A DNA stretch of 64,000 nt from Microvirga terrestris (lineage in GTDB: Bacteria; Pseudomonadota; Alphaproteobacteria; Rhizobiales; Beijerinckiaceae): the NCBI RefSeq assembly GCF_015694425.1, contig NZ_JADQDN010000003.1:62001-126000 (forward strand), read 5' to 3'. Each line of letters opens with the position of its first letter. Positions within the stretch are counted from its first letter, which is position 1. Of the stretch, positions 1-9,393 are shown piece by piece. The notes under the pieces were generated by a model. It had not been told where the DNA came from and ran no database searches. It saw only the letters and a list, made by a program, of their open reading frames with translations. The position numbers and the translations under genes are program-made.

Positions 1-751
1 TGCCGCAAAGGGTGCGGGCGGCCGCCCCAGCCCAGGGGGTCGGGAGGAGCTCCTGGGGCAACAACGGGTCCTTCAGAACGGCCCGGCGGTAGTCGTGGAT
101 CAGGAGGATGCGAACAAGAAGGGCATCAAGGCTGCTGAACCGGGCGCCGCTCTCGAGAGCTTGAAGAGTTCCCGCATAGGTATCGACGAAGCGGCGGTAG
201 CGCCCCTCAATGCTCTCCAGGGGCCAGGCGCGCTCTGCCAGCCGCCGGGCAGTCGGCAGATCCGCTGGGCTCGCCGAGAGGCGGAGGATTCCCTCCCTTC
301 CGACCGAGGATCCCGCAGGGGCGATGAGCAGGTCCGGCCCAAGGGCGCCATAACCGGCCTCGGACAGTTCCGCCCGCAGGGTGCCCCGGTCCTGGCCGTT
401 GTCGCGCAGAAGGAGGTCAAAGGAACCATGCCAAGTCTGGGGCGGGTCGGCATAGATCCGTTGCGTCGCCTGGGCGAAGGCCTCCTGCCCCTGCGCCGTG
501 AGTTGGTAATAGCTGTTGCGGCCGACCTTCCAGCGCTCGAACCAGCCTTCCGACACAAGGCGCGACAGGGCCGTCCTCACCAGGGTATCGCTGATGCGGA
601 AGGCCCGCATGATCTCGTGGAGTGAAGACAGGGACAAGACCCCGCCCCTCGGCACGATCGCATCCCCAAAGACCGTCACGATCAGCGAGCCCGCTCGGAT
701 GGGTGTCCGCTCGTGAAACCGATCCAGGAGGGATTCGACAAACGCGGCCAT
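1..751 (-). CDS. paaX: PaaX-type repressor of phenylacetate degradation (partial, C-terminus off the window)
   Basis: This is a transcriptional repressor of phenylacetate catabolism; the family responds to phenylacetyl-CoA. The reading frame is open from the ATG at 751 to the window edge (250 codons), so about 50 residues are missing compared with the usual ~300. The N-terminal winged helix is recognisable (RTALSRLVSEGWFERWKVGR, then NSYYQLTAQG), as is the late PaaX segment (LLIHDYRRAVLKDP, LLPQELLP). It is divergent from paaZ, so the 215-bp gap holds both promoters. The family and neighbour agree well. What lies beyond the edge (perhaps more paa genes) cannot be seen. Confidence 0.88.
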   Translation of the reverse strand, partial: MAAFVESLLDRFHERTPIRAGSLIVTVFGDAIVPRGGVLSLSSLHEIMRAFRISDTLVRTALSRLVSEGWFERWKVGRNSYYQLTAQGQEAFAQATQRIYADPPQTWHGSFDLLLRDNGQDRGTLRAELSEAGYGALGPDLLIAPAGSSVGREGILRLSASPADLPTARRLAERAWPLESIEGRYRRFVDTYAGTLQALESGARFSSLDALLVRILLIHDYRRAVLKDPLLPQELLPTPWAGAAARTLCG

Positions 752-879
752 TCAAGCCAACTCCGTTCCTTCAAGAGCGCGGCGGTCGTCGCCTCTAATG
801 CCCATTTCGCCCTAACCTATTCACGCTTCCTCAGCCCCTGTCGACCCCAGAGCCACAGGAGGCAATATCCCAAAATTTC

Positions 880-907
880 TTGACTAACCGACCGGTCGGT
901 TAATAAT
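880..907 (+). promoter_or_regulatory. paaZ promoter with palindromic TetR/PaaR-like operator
   Basis: A -35 hexamer TTGACT (880-885) is followed by an A/T-rich -10 (AATAAT, 902-907, 16-bp spacing). The spacer is almost entirely a perfect 18-bp palindrome, TAACCGACCGGTCGGTTA (885-902). Sites of the ACCGACCGGTCGGT type are known operators of TetR-family PaaR regulators of phenylacetate genes. A bound protein here would sit exactly in the RNA polymerase site, so repression is the natural reading. The -10 choice is less certain than the palindrome. Confidence 0.75.
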
Positions 908-966
908 GCCGATGAGGGTGCAGCTCCGCTTGAGCCGCCTGTCACTCCATTCCTGAAGGTGTCCAG

Positions 967-2994
967 ATGAGACTTGAAAGCTTCGTTTGCGGACGTTGGA
1001 TGTCACCGGGGCAGGAGCTGGCGGAGGTTCGCAGCGCCGTGACGGGCGACGTGGTCGCCGAGGTCGCCAGCGGCGGTCTCGATATGGGCGAAGTGCTGTC
1101 CTATGCCCGGCAGGTCGGCGGTCCCAACCTGCGGCGGCTGACCTTCCATCAGCGCGCCGAGCTTCTGAAAGCTCTTGCCATCTATCTGTCAGAGCGCAAG
1201 GAGCAGCTCTACACGCTCTCCTACCAGACCGGCACCACGCGATCGGACAATTTTATCGACGTGGATGGCGGCATCGGCACGCTCTTCGTCTATGCTTCCA
1301 AGGGCCGTCGCGAGCTGCCCAACTCCACCTTCCTGCTGGACGGCGCTGTCGAGCCGCTCTCCAAGGGCGGCAGCTTCGTCGGCCAGCATGTGATGGCGCC
1401 CCTGGCCGGGGTTGCCGTCCACATCAACGCCTTCAATTTCCCCTGCTGGGGCATGCTCGAAAAGCTCGCTCCGGCGATCCTCGCCGGCGTACCAGTGGTG
1501 ACGAAGCCCGCGACGATCACCTCCTACGTGGCGCATGCCCTCGTCCGCATGATCGCCGAGTCCCGCATTCTGCCTGAGGGCGTACTCCAGTGCGTCGTCG
1601 GGTCCACAGGCGATTTGTTCGATCATCTGACCTGTCAGGACGTGGTCTCCTTCACCGGCTCGGCGGACACGGCCCAGAAGCTGCAGCGGCATCCGGTGAT
1701 CGCCCGCGAGTCGGTTCGCTTCATCGCGGAGCGTGACTCGCTCAACGCTGCTATCCTTGCGCCTGATGCTGGCCCCGGCACACCGGAATTCGACCTCTTC
1801 ATCAAGGAGGTCGCGAAGGAAATGACGGTCAAGGCTGGGCAGAAATGCACCGCCATCCGCCGCGCCATCGCGCCGAACGCTCATGTTCCTGCCGTGATCG
1901 AAGCCCTGCGCGAGCGCCTGTCCAAAATTAAGGTCGGCAATCCGGAGCTTGAGAACGTCCGCATGGGCCCGGTCGTTGGCCTCGGCCAGCGTCGGGACGT
2001 GCTGGCGCAGGTGGCCAAGCTGCGGAGCGAGGCTGACATCGTCGTCGGCGATCAGGATAATTTTACGGTCGAGGGCGCGGACCGCGAGCGCGGCGCCTTC
2101 ATCCCTCCGCTTCTGCTGCATTGCCCTGATCCGATCCGCGCCACCAATGTGCACAGCGTCGAGGCCTTCGGCCCGGTGTGCACCGTCATGGGCTATGACG
2201 GTCTCGATCAGGGCATCGCCCTCGCCAATCGCGGCGACGGCAGCCTTGTTGCCTCCGTCTATACGTACGATCCTGCGGTGGCATGCGACCTTGTCTTCGG
2301 CGTCGGGGCCTTTCATGGCCGCCTCGTGCTGATCGACCGGGACTGCGCCAAGGAGCAGACCGGCCACGGCTCGCCCATGCCGCACATGGTCCATGGCGGA
2401 CCGGGACGCGCCGGCGGCGGTGAGGAGCTCGGGGGCATGCGCGGCGTGCATCATTACATGCAGCGCACGGCCTTGCAGGGCTCACCCGCGATGCTGTCGC
2501 GCGTCACGCAGAACTGGATCAAAGGTGCTCCGATGGTTCAGGAGGGGCGGCATCCCTTCCGCTACCATTTCGAAGATCTCGCCATCGGCCAGACCTTCAT
2601 CTCGAAGGAACGCACGATCACGCTTGAGGACATCGAGCATTTTGCCGAATTCACCGGCGATACCTTCTATGCCCACATGAGCGAGGAGGCCACGAAGGAC
2701 CATCCGTTCTTCCCCGGCCGCGTCGCCCATGGCTATCTGCTTTTGTCCTTCGCGGCCGGGCTCTTCGTCGATCCGGATCTGGGGCCGGTCCTGGCCAATT
2801 ACGGCCTCGATTCCTTGCGTTTCCTCAAGCCTGTGCAGCCGGGCGAGACGATCAAGGTTCGGTTGACGGCGAAATCAAAGTCGCCGCGCAACGAGCAGTA
2901 TGGCGAGGTGCGCTGGGACGTGGAGATCACCACCGACAAGGGCGAGACTGTCGCGACCTACGATCTCCTCACCATGAACGCGGTGCGGTCGTGA
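967..2994 (+). CDS. paaZ: PaaZ: oxepin-CoA hydrolase / 3-oxo-5,6-dehydrosuberyl-CoA semialdehyde dehydrogenase
   Basis: This bifunctional enzyme opens the oxepin-CoA ring and oxidises the resulting aldehyde in the aerobic phenylacetyl-CoA pathway. It has 675 aa, close to the 681 of the E. coli enzyme. The N-terminal ~520 residues are an aldehyde dehydrogenase with general base Glu255 ([10 protein letters not shown]) and nucleophile Cys294 ([10 protein letters not shown]). The C-terminal ~130 residues are a MaoC/hot-dog hydratase with Asp565 and His570 (GDTFYAHM) at the same five-residue spacing as the E. coli pair, followed by the [10 protein letters not shown] motif. Both active sites look intact. 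The start ATG has GAAGGTG upstream. It is probably controlled by the palindrome in its promoter and perhaps by the divergent PaaX. Confidence 0.96.
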   Translation: MRLESFVCGRWMSPGQELAEVRSAVTGDVVAEVASGGLDMGEVLSYARQVGGPNLRRLTFHQRAELLKALAIYLSERKEQLYTLSYQTGTTRSDNFIDVDGGIGTLFVYASKGRRELPNSTFLLDGAVEPLSKGGSFVGQHVMAPLAGVAVHINAFNFPCWGMLEKLAPAILAGVPVVTKPATITSYVAHALVRMIAESRILPEGVLQCVVGSTGDLFDHLTCQDVVSFTGSADTAQKLQRHPVIARESVRFIAERDSLNAAILAPDAGPGTPEFDLFIKEVAKEMTVKAGQKCTAIRRAIAPNAHVPAVIEALRERLSKIKVGNPELENVRMGPVVGLGQRRDVLAQVAKLRSEADIVVGDQDNFTVEGADRERGAFIPPLLLHCPDPIRATNVHSVEAFGPVCTVMGYDGLDQGIALANRGDGSLVASVYTYDPAVACDLVFGVGAFHGRLVLIDRDCAKEQTGHGSPMPHMVHGGPGRAGGGEELGGMRGVHHYMQRTALQGSPAMLSRVTQNWIKGAPMVQEGRHPFRYHFEDLAIGQTFISKERTITLEDIEHFAEFTGDTFYAHMSEEATKDHPFFPGRVAHGYLLLSFAAGLFVDPDLGPVLANYGLDSLRFLKPVQPGETIKVRLTAKSKSPRNEQYGEVRWDVEITTDKGETVATYDLLTMNAVRS

Positions 2995-3010
2995 TTGAAG
3001 AAGTCTGGTA

Positions 3011-3048
3011 GCGCATACCACTTACCATGAGATAAGACTGGTATCCGC
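3011..3048. promoter_or_regulatory. Inverted repeat in the paaZ-thioesterase gap
   Basis: GCGCATACCA (3011-3020) and TGGTATCCGC (3039-3048) are inverted with one mismatch, 18 bases apart. A further related half (CTGGTAGCGGATATCAG) follows at 3062-3078. There is no T-run, so a terminator is unlikely. An operator in front of the thioesterase gene is possible but no regulator can be named. Confidence 0.3.
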
Positions 3049-3101
3049 CGCATCGTCACGGCTGGTAGCGGATATCAGAAGAAGAATGTTTGGGGGAATC
3101 A

Positions 3102-3527
3102 ATGTCCACGTTCGACCAAGCCACCGCGGAGCGCATGCTCGCGGATGTTTTCGCACATTGGATCCAGGATCTCCACCTCGCTATCGAGAGCCTCAGCCCT
3201 GAGGGCGCGGTTCTGCGGATGCCCTTCTCGGAAAGGCTGTGCCGCGACAACGGCGTGGTCTGCGGACAGGCTCTCATGAGTCTGGCCGACACCGCCATGG
3301 TGTTTGCGGTCTCCTCGGCTGGAGGCGCCTATCGCCCCATGACCACGGTGGATCAGACCACGCACTTCCTTCGGCCTGCAGCGAGCACGGATGTGCTGGC
3401 GGACGCGAAGGTCGTTCGGCTTGGGCGCACCATGGCGTTTGGCAGCGTGACGCTCACGACTGTAGGCGACAGTCGGCCCGTCGCCATCGCGCAGCTCGCC
3501 TACGCGCTGCTGCCTGACAGCAAATAG
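3102..3527 (+). CDS. PaaI-like hot-dog thioesterase
   Basis: This is a 141-aa hot-dog fold acyl-CoA thioesterase of the PaaI family. It lies just after paaZ and probably rescues CoA from dead-end hydroxyphenylacetyl-CoA or related thioesters. The key stretch is NGVVCGQALMSLADTAM (hot-dog helix), followed by TTVDQTTHFLRPA. An in-frame TTG at 3090 exists, but the ATG at 3102 has a GGGGG ribosome site five bases upstream and is preferred. The stop is 12 bp from the convergent lrp-type gene. The exact substrate is inferred from the neighbourhood, and other small acyl-CoA thioesterases look alike. Confidence 0.8.
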   Translation: MSTFDQATAERMLADVFAHWIQDLHLAIESLSPEGAVLRMPFSERLCRDNGVVCGQALMSLADTAMVFAVSSAGGAYRPMTTVDQTTHFLRPAASTDVLADAKVVRLGRTMAFGSVTLTTVGDSRPVAIAQLAYALLPDSK

Positions 3528-3539
3528 AATCAGCGCCAT

Positions 3540-3995
3540 TCAGAACGGCAGCGCCACGCTGGTCTTGATCTCCTTCAGGATCACGTTGGTGCGCACATAG
3601 CGGATGCCGGGCAGGCGGAACATGAATTCGTCGAGGAATGCGTTGTAAGCCTTCATGTCGCGCACCACGACCCGCAGGTGGTAATCGGCGTCGCCCGTCG
3701 TGGCGAAGCATTCCAGCACCTCGGCGCGTTCTGTTACACGTGAAACAAATTCATCGACGAATTTTGCGTCGTGCCGTTCGAGGGACACATGCAGGATCGC
3801 CGATGTGGCGAACCCCGCCTGTTCCCGGTTCACCAAGGCCGAGTAGCCGGTGATCACCCCGGCCTCTTCCAAGGCCCGAACGCGCCGCCAGCAGGCGGAG
3901 GTGGACATGCCCACGTCCTCGGCCAGCTGCTGGTTGGTGGTGCGCCCCTCCTTCTGCAGCTGGACCAGAATATGCTCGTCCTGTTTCTCCAGCAT
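3540..3995 (-). CDS. Lrp/AsnC-family transcriptional regulator
   Basis: This is a 151-aa feast/famine regulator with an N-terminal helix-turn-helix (TNQQLAEDVGMSTSACWRRV, about residues 18-40) and a C-terminal RAM effector-binding/oligomerisation domain (GDADYHLRVVVRD, then LPGIRYVRTNVILKEIKT). The open frame continues 20 codons further, but the ATG at 3995 has an AGGAGGG ribosome site and starts the standard family N-terminus. It is divergent from the indolepyruvate oxidoreductase gene. By analogy with local Lrp-type regulators it probably controls that gene and itself, sensing an amino acid such as phenylalanine, tryptophan or tyrosine (inference). Confidence 0.9.
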   Translation of the reverse strand: MLEKQDEHILVQLQKEGRTTNQQLAEDVGMSTSACWRRVRALEEAGVITGYSALVNREQAGFATSAILHVSLERHDAKFVDEFVSRVTERAEVLECFATTGDADYHLRVVVRDMKAYNAFLDEFMFRLPGIRYVRTNVILKEIKTSVALPF

Positions 3996-4008
3996 GGCGC
4001 CCTCCTGT

Positions 4009-4023
4009 TGGTAATTTTTACCA
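4009..4023. promoter_or_regulatory. Candidate Lrp/AsnC operator
   Basis: TGGTAATTTTTACCA is a 15-bp near-palindrome with one mismatched pair and an A/T-rich centre, the usual form of Lrp-type sites. It lies just upstream of the ribosome site of the lrp-type gene, in the region shared with the divergent oxidoreductase gene. The role is inferred from form and position. Confidence 0.5.
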
Positions 4024-4152
4024 GATATAGCGCCAAGATATATAACATCTACCACGAACCAGCCTTACCGAGGAACAAAGAGAAAGCACCTACCAGCCGT
4101 TCGGGACTACCATAGTTAGCCAGAATAGAGCTCTCTCCTTGAGGTCAGGCTG

Positions 4153-7100
4153 ATGACAGGCGTTCCGTCCCTCGACGATTACCGGCTCTCCGACCGCTAC
4201 GCCCGGGAGACCGGCCGGGTGTTCCTCACCGGCACGCAGGCCATCATCCGCATCGTCCTCGATCAGGCCAAGCGCGACCGGTTGGCCGGCCTCAACACGG
4301 CAGGCTTTGTCTCAGGCTATCGCGGCTCGCCGCTCGGCGGCGTCGATCTCGAGCTCTGGCGCGTGAAGGAGCAGCTGAAGGAACACAGGATTGAGTTCCT
4401 GCCCGCCGTCAACGAGGATCTTGCGGCCACCGCCGTGCTGGGCTCGCAGCAGGTGGAGACCGATCCGAACAGGCAGGTCGAGGGCGTTTTCGGCCTCTGG
4501 TACGGCAAGGGCCCCGGCGTCGACCGCTCCGGCGATGCGCTGAAGCACGGCAACGCCTATGGCTCCTCGCCCCATGGCGGCGTGCTGGTGGTGGCGGGCG
4601 ACGACCATGGCTGCGTGTCCTCGTCGATGCCGCACCAATCCGATGTCGCGTTCATGAGCTGGTTCATGCCGACGCTCCATCCCGCGAGCGTCGCCGAGTA
4701 TCTCGAGTTCGGCGAATACGGCTATGCGCTGAGTCGCTTCACCGGCATGTGGGTCGGCTTCAAGGCCGTGTCGGAGATCGTGGAATCCGGCCTCTCCGTC
4801 GAGCTGCACCCGCCGCGCCGGTTCAGCGAACCCGAATTCACGCCGCCTCCGGGAGGCCTGCATTATCGCTGGCCGGATCTGCCGGGGCCGCAGATCGAGG
4901 AGCGCATGGAGGCGAAGAAGCACGCCGTCTATGCCTTCGCCAAGGCCAACCCGATCGACCGGCGCATCTACGACATTCGCGATGCCTCCTACGGCATCGT
5001 CACGGCCGGCAAGGCGCATCTCGACCTGATGGAAGCCCTGCGCCTCATCGGCCTCGACGAGGTCGCCTGCCGCCGGCATGGCATCGACATCTACAAGGTC
5101 GGCATGGTGTGGCCGCTGCCGCTGCACGACGCCATGGAATTCGTGAAAGGCAAGCGCGAGATCCTCGTGGTCGAGGAAAAGCGCGGCATCATCGAGAGCC
5201 AGTTCAAGGAATACTTTTACGACTATCCCGGCTCCAAGCCGGAGCGCATGGTCGGCAAGCACGACGAGACCGGCGAGCGGCTCATTCCGTGGACGGGCGA
5301 ACTCACCCCGCGCTTCCTCGCCGGCGTTCTGGCCAAGCGCCTCGATCCCATCTTCGCCGATCTCAACCTTGCCCAGCGCGTGGCCGCCCTGTCGCCGGAT
5401 CCGGAGCGCGTGATCACTGTTCCGGGCGCGACGCGCACGCCCTATTTCTGCTCCGGCTGCCCGCACAACACCTCGACCAAGGTGGCGGAAGGATCAAAAG
5501 CGCTCGCGGGCATCGGCTGCCATTTCATGGCGAGCTGGATGGATCGCGAGACCTCGTCGCTGATCCAGATGGGTGGCGAAGGCGTGAACTGGGCGGCCTC
5601 GTCCAAGTTCACCGGCCAGGGCCACATCTTCCAGAATCTCGGCGAGGGCACCTATTACCATTCGGGCTCCATGGCGATCCGGCAGGCTATCGCGGCGGGG
5701 GCCAACATCACCTACAAGATCCTGTTCAACGACGCGGTCGCCATGACCGGCGGCCAGCCGGTGGATGGGCCGATCAGCGTCTATGCCATTGCCCACAGCG
5801 TACGCGCGGAAGGTGTTGAGCGCATCGCGCTCGTGTCGGACGATCCTGACAAATTCATTCCTGCCGATCTGCCGAAAGGCGTGACGATCCACCCCCGCGA
5901 GGACCTCGACGGGGTGCAGAAGGAATTGCGCGACATCTCAGGTGTCACGGTGCTGATCTACGAGCAGACCTGCGCGACCGAGAAGCGCCGCCGCCGCAAG
6001 CGCGGCCAGATGGAGGATCCCAAGCGCTTCGCCATGATCAATGATCTCGTCTGCGAGGGCTGCGGCGATTGCTCGGTGGCGTCGAACTGCCTGAGCGTCG
6101 AGCCGAAGGAGACGCCCTTCGGGCGCAAGCGCAAGATCAACCTCTCCACCTGCAACAAGGACTTTTCCTGCCTCGAGGGATTCTGCCCGAGCTTCGTGAC
6201 GGTGGAAGGCGCGACGCGCAAAGCGAAGACCACATCCGGTTTCGATGCGCACGCCAGGGCCGCCTCGCTCCCCTCACCCGTTCTTCCTGCGCTCGACAAG
6301 CCGTTCGATCTGCTCGTTACCGGCGTCGGCGGCACGGGCGTCGTCACGATTGGCGCACTCATCAGTATGTCGGCACATCTTGAAGGCCGCGGCGTGTCGG
6401 TGCTCGACTTCACGGGCTTCGCGCAGAAGTTCGGGCCGGTGCTGAGCTATCTGCGCATCGCCACCAATCCCGGCGAGCTGAACCAAGTGCGCATCGACCA
6501 GGGTGCGGCGGATGCGCTCATCGGCTGCGATCTTGTGGTCAGCTCCTCGCCCAAGGCTTCCGGCACCTATCGACACGGCACGCGGGCCGTGATGAACACG
6601 GCCGAGATGCCAACCGGCGACGTGGTGCGCTTCCGCGATGCGGATCTCGCCAGCCGCACGCGCCTGCGCGCCATCGAGCGCGTCATCGGCCAGGGTAACA
6701 TGGCGACGGTCAATGCCAATGTGCTGGCCGAGACGCTGCTCGGCGACACGGTCTTCGCCAACGTGATGATGCTGGGCTTTGCCTGGCAGCAGGGGCTCGT
6801 GCCGGTCTCGTTCGACGCCCTGTCGCGCGCTATCGAACTCAACGGCGTGGCCGTCGAGCGCAACCGACAGGCCTTCGCCTGGGGCCGTCTGCTCAGCGCT
6901 GCTCCGGATGTCGTCCATGAGATCGCCAACGACGAGCCGGACGAGCCGGAGACGCTGGATCAGGTGATCGCGCGGCGGGCCGCGTTCCTCACCGATTATC
7001 AGGATGCGCTCTATGCCGGCCGTTACGAGATGATGGTGGCGCGGGTGCGCAAGGCTGAATCCGCGCTCGATTCCGAGGCGCTCACCGATGCGGTGGCGCG

Positions 7101-7623
7101 CTCATTGTTCAAGCTCATGGCCTACAAGGACGAGTATGAGGTCGCGCGCCTTCACATGGAAACCGGCTTCCTCGACAAGCTGCAGCAGGAATTCGACGGC
7201 GATTTCACGGTGAAGTACCATCTGGCGCCGCCGCTCCTGTCGTCAAAGCTCGATGCGCGGGGCCGCCCGAAGAAGCGTGCCTTCGGCCAATGGATCCAGA
7301 CGCCCATGCGCGTATTGGCCCGGATGAAGATCGTTCGCGGCACACCCTTCGACATCTTCGGCTATACGGCCGAGCGGCGCACGGAGCGCGCGCTGATCGG
7401 GTGGTACGAGGCCCAGGTCGAGCGCATTCTCGAGAGCGTCGACGCGCAGCACCCCGCCAGCCTGCTGGCGATCGCGAAAGCCCCGATGGACATCCGCGGC
7501 TACGGCCCCATGAAGGAAGCGGCCATCCACAAGGTGCAGGCCGAGGTGGAGCGACTGTGGGCGCGTCTGGTGGAGCAGCCGGAGGTGATCGACATTCGGC
7601 CGCGCGAGGCTGCTCACGCGTAG
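4153..7623 (+). CDS. Indolepyruvate ferredoxin oxidoreductase, fused alpha/beta type
   Basis: This 1156-aa fusion enzyme decarboxylates arylpyruvates (indole-, phenyl- or hydroxyphenylpyruvate) to arylacetyl-CoA with ferredoxin as acceptor. The order is a pyruvate oxidoreductase-like N-terminal domain, a thiamine-diphosphate domain (CSGCPHNTSTK near 433, then NDAVAMTGGQ), an iron-sulphur segment with many cysteines (CEGCGDCSVASNC from 634, a second group ending CLEGFCPSF), a gamma-type domain (VTGVGGTGVVTIGA near 722) and a C-terminal extension found in long proteobacterial IOR fusions. It is divergent from an Lrp-type regulator. Together with paaZ upstream it could feed phenylacetyl-CoA to the paa pathway. 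The ribosome site is weak (GAGG nine bases from ATG). Confidence 0.92.
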   Translation: MTGVPSLDDYRLSDRYARETGRVFLTGTQAIIRIVLDQAKRDRLAGLNTAGFVSGYRGSPLGGVDLELWRVKEQLKEHRIEFLPAVNEDLAATAVLGSQQVETDPNRQVEGVFGLWYGKGPGVDRSGDALKHGNAYGSSPHGGVLVVAGDDHGCVSSSMPHQSDVAFMSWFMPTLHPASVAEYLEFGEYGYALSRFTGMWVGFKAVSEIVESGLSVELHPPRRFSEPEFTPPPGGLHYRWPDLPGPQIEERMEAKKHAVYAFAKANPIDRRIYDIRDASYGIVTAGKAHLDLMEALRLIGLDEVACRRHGIDIYKVGMVWPLPLHDAMEFVKGKREILVVEEKRGIIESQFKEYFYDYPGSKPERMVGKHDETGERLIPWTGELTPRFLAGVLAKRLDPIFADLNLAQRVAALSPDPERVITVPGATRTPYFCSGCPHNTSTKVAEGSKALAGIGCHFMASWMDRETSSLIQMGGEGVNWAASSKFTGQGHIFQNLGEGTYYHSGSMAIRQAIAAGANITYKILFNDAVAMTGGQPVDGPISVYAIAHSVRAEGVERIALVSDDPDKFIPADLPKGVTIHPREDLDGVQKELRDISGVTVLIYEQTCATEKRRRRKRGQMEDPKRFAMINDLVCEGCGDCSVASNCLSVEPKETPFGRKRKINLSTCNKDFSCLEGFCPSFVTVEGATRKAKTTSGFDAHARAASLPSPVLPALDKPFDLLVTGVGGTGVVTIGALISMSAHLEGRGVSVLDFTGFAQKFGPVLSYLRIATNPGELNQVRIDQGAADALIGCDLVVSSSPKASGTYRHGTRAVMNTAEMPTGDVVRFRDADLASRTRLRAIERVIGQGNMATVNANVLAETLLGDTVFANVMMLGFAWQQGLVPVSFDALSRAIELNGVAVERNRQAFAWGRLLSAAPDVVHEIANDEPDEPETLDQVIARRAAFLTDYQDALYAGRYEMMVARVRKAESALDSEALTDAVARSLFKLMAYKDEYEVARLHMETGFLDKLQQEFDGDFTVKYHLAPPLLSSKLDARGRPKKRAFGQWIQTPMRVLARMKIVRGTPFDIFGYTAERRTERALIGWYEAQVERILESVDAQHPASLLAIAKAPMDIRGYGPMKEAAIHKVQAEVERLWARLVEQPEVIDIRPREAAHA

Positions 7624-7624
7624 A

Positions 7625-9214
7625 TCAAGAAAGCAGCTCCGCAAGGTTCAGCCGACGCGTGATGCCGACCGCTTCCAGGAACGCCTCGTCGTGACTGACG
7701 ACGAGCAGTGCGCCGTCATAGGCCCGCAAGCCCGCCTCGACAGCCTCGATGGAATCGATGTCGAGATGGTTCGTCGGCTCGTCGAGGATCAGAAGCGGAG
7801 GCGGCTGCGGTCCGCCCAGCACGCAGGCAAGCCCTGCCCTCAGCACCTGCCCGCCGCTCAAGGCGGACACGAGCTGCAAGGCGGCATCGGCCCGAAACAT
7901 GAAGCGAGCGAGCGCGGCCCGGCAAGTATTCTCGTCCGAACTCGGGTTGATGCGCCGGAAGTTGTCGCGGATCGAGGCGGATGGGTCGAGCAGGCTCACC
8001 TGCTGATCGAACATGGCAAAGTCGGTGAAGATCCGCACGCTCCCGCTCCAGGGTTGAAGCCCTCCGGTGACGAGCGCGAGCAGCGTCGTCTTGCCTGAGC
8101 CGTTCGGCCCGACGACGGCAACGCGCTCCGGCCCGGTGATGGAGAACGACAGATTGCGCAGGATCGGCTGCTCCGGCGTGTAACCGGCGCTTGCTGCGTC
8201 GATGCTCAAAACCATCTTGCCGGCGGGCAGATGCGTCGGCGGCAGAAGTATGGAGAAGGGTTGCAGGATCTCGATTCGCTCGCGTGCCGAGGCGGCTGCA
8301 TCAAGCGCCTGTGAGCGGCGCCGCTCGGCCAGACGCGCGTTCTCGCCGCCCGAGTCTTCGCTCCGGTCTTTTTGTGCGTTCATGAGAATACGCGGCATGT
8401 CGCCCTTGGCGCGCTTCCTCTGGCCAGCCCCATCCTTGCGAGCCTTTCGCTCGGCCACGACTTGCGTCTTCCTGTCGATTTCACCAACGCGCTTCTCAGC
8501 GTCTGCCAGATCGCGCGCGACCGCCGCAAGTTCCAGCGCCCTGCGCTTGCGGTATTGGCTCCAGTTGCCGCCATAGCGCGTAGCGCCAAGCGAGGTCAGC
8601 TCGACGATGGCATCCATGGTCTCAAGCAGCTCGCGATCATGGCTGACCACGACGGCGCCGCCCCGCCATCGGCCGAGGAGATCGATCACCGCCGCGCGTC
8701 CCTCCCGGTCGAGGTTGTTGGTGGGCTCGTCGAGAAGCAGGAAGTCGGGTTCTGCAAAAACGAGCGCGGCGAGGCGTGCTCGTGTGGCCTGCCCACCCGA
8801 CAAGGTCGCGAGAGCCATGTCAGGCCGCGCGTCCAGACCAACCTGAGCGAGCGCCGATTCCATGCGCGCCTCCAGGGTCCAGTCCGCATCCGCAAGCTCC
8901 TCGGCTGTCGCCTCGCCGGTCTCGGCGTGGCGCAGGAGCGCGAGCGCCTCGGTGGCACCGAACAGGCTGGCGATGGTCTCGGCCGGATCGACCTGAATCG
9001 ACTGGCGCAGGATGCTCACGCGGCCGTTGACGGCGATGCTTCCAGCTTGCGGCCGAAGCTCGCCGGCGATCAGCCGGAGGAGCGTGGTCTTGCCGACGCC
9101 GTTGCGGCCGACGAGGCCCGCCCGTTCAGGGCCGAAACTCAGATCGAGGTCGAAAAGGGAGCGGCCGTCAGGCGTGGGCCAGGAAAGGCTGGAAAGAGCA
9201 ATCGAAGCAGGCAT
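7625..9214 (-). CDS. ABC-F family ATPase (translation-factor type)
   Basis: This 529-aa protein has two ABC ATPase domains and no membrane segments, as in the ABC-F family that acts on ribosomes (Uup, EttA, antibiotic-resistance members). Domain 1 has Walker A GRNGVGKTT (about 37-45), LSGGQ and Walker B LLLDEPTNNLD. Domain 2 has GPNGSGKTT (near 368), LSGGQ and LILDEPTNHLD. A charged, Arg/Lys-rich linker lies between them. The frame is open to 9352, but the ATG at 9214 starts the normal domain. No particular drug or partner can be assigned. Its stop is one base from that of the convergent oxidoreductase gene. Confidence 0.9.
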   Translation of the reverse strand: MPASIALSSLSWPTPDGRSLFDLDLSFGPERAGLVGRNGVGKTTLLRLIAGELRPQAGSIAVNGRVSILRQSIQVDPAETIASLFGATEALALLRHAETGEATAEELADADWTLEARMESALAQVGLDARPDMALATLSGGQATRARLAALVFAEPDFLLLDEPTNNLDREGRAAVIDLLGRWRGGAVVVSHDRELLETMDAIVELTSLGATRYGGNWSQYRKRRALELAAVARDLADAEKRVGEIDRKTQVVAERKARKDGAGQRKRAKGDMPRILMNAQKDRSEDSGGENARLAERRRSQALDAAASARERIEILQPFSILLPPTHLPAGKMVLSIDAASAGYTPEQPILRNLSFSITGPERVAVVGPNGSGKTTLLALVTGGLQPWSGSVRIFTDFAMFDQQVSLLDPSASIRDNFRRINPSSDENTCRAALARFMFRADAALQLVSALSGGQVLRAGLACVLGGPQPPPLLILDEPTNHLDIDSIEAVEAGLRAYDGALLVVSHDEAFLEAVGITRRLNLAELLS

Positions 9215-9393
9215 GGCGATGGATGGTCCCGGTGGCAAGGCGAAGCGGCGTTGCTGTCGGGTGGAAATCCATGTCTGCGAAGATCCTGCTGAAAAGGACG
9301 CCCTTCGGTGGGCGCCGGGGCACGTTATAGGCAGGGACTGGCCGGGCCGCAAGCTTTGGCCGGGTCCGGATCATGCTTCAATCGGCGTGCCGG

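Noticed and set aside
417..755. 112-aa leftward frame at the left edge
   Set aside because: It is out of frame with the PaaX coding sequence, which is open through the window edge and has clear motifs.
1189..2454. 421-aa leftward open frame over paaZ
   Set aside because: Antisense to an enzyme with intact active sites; no family features.
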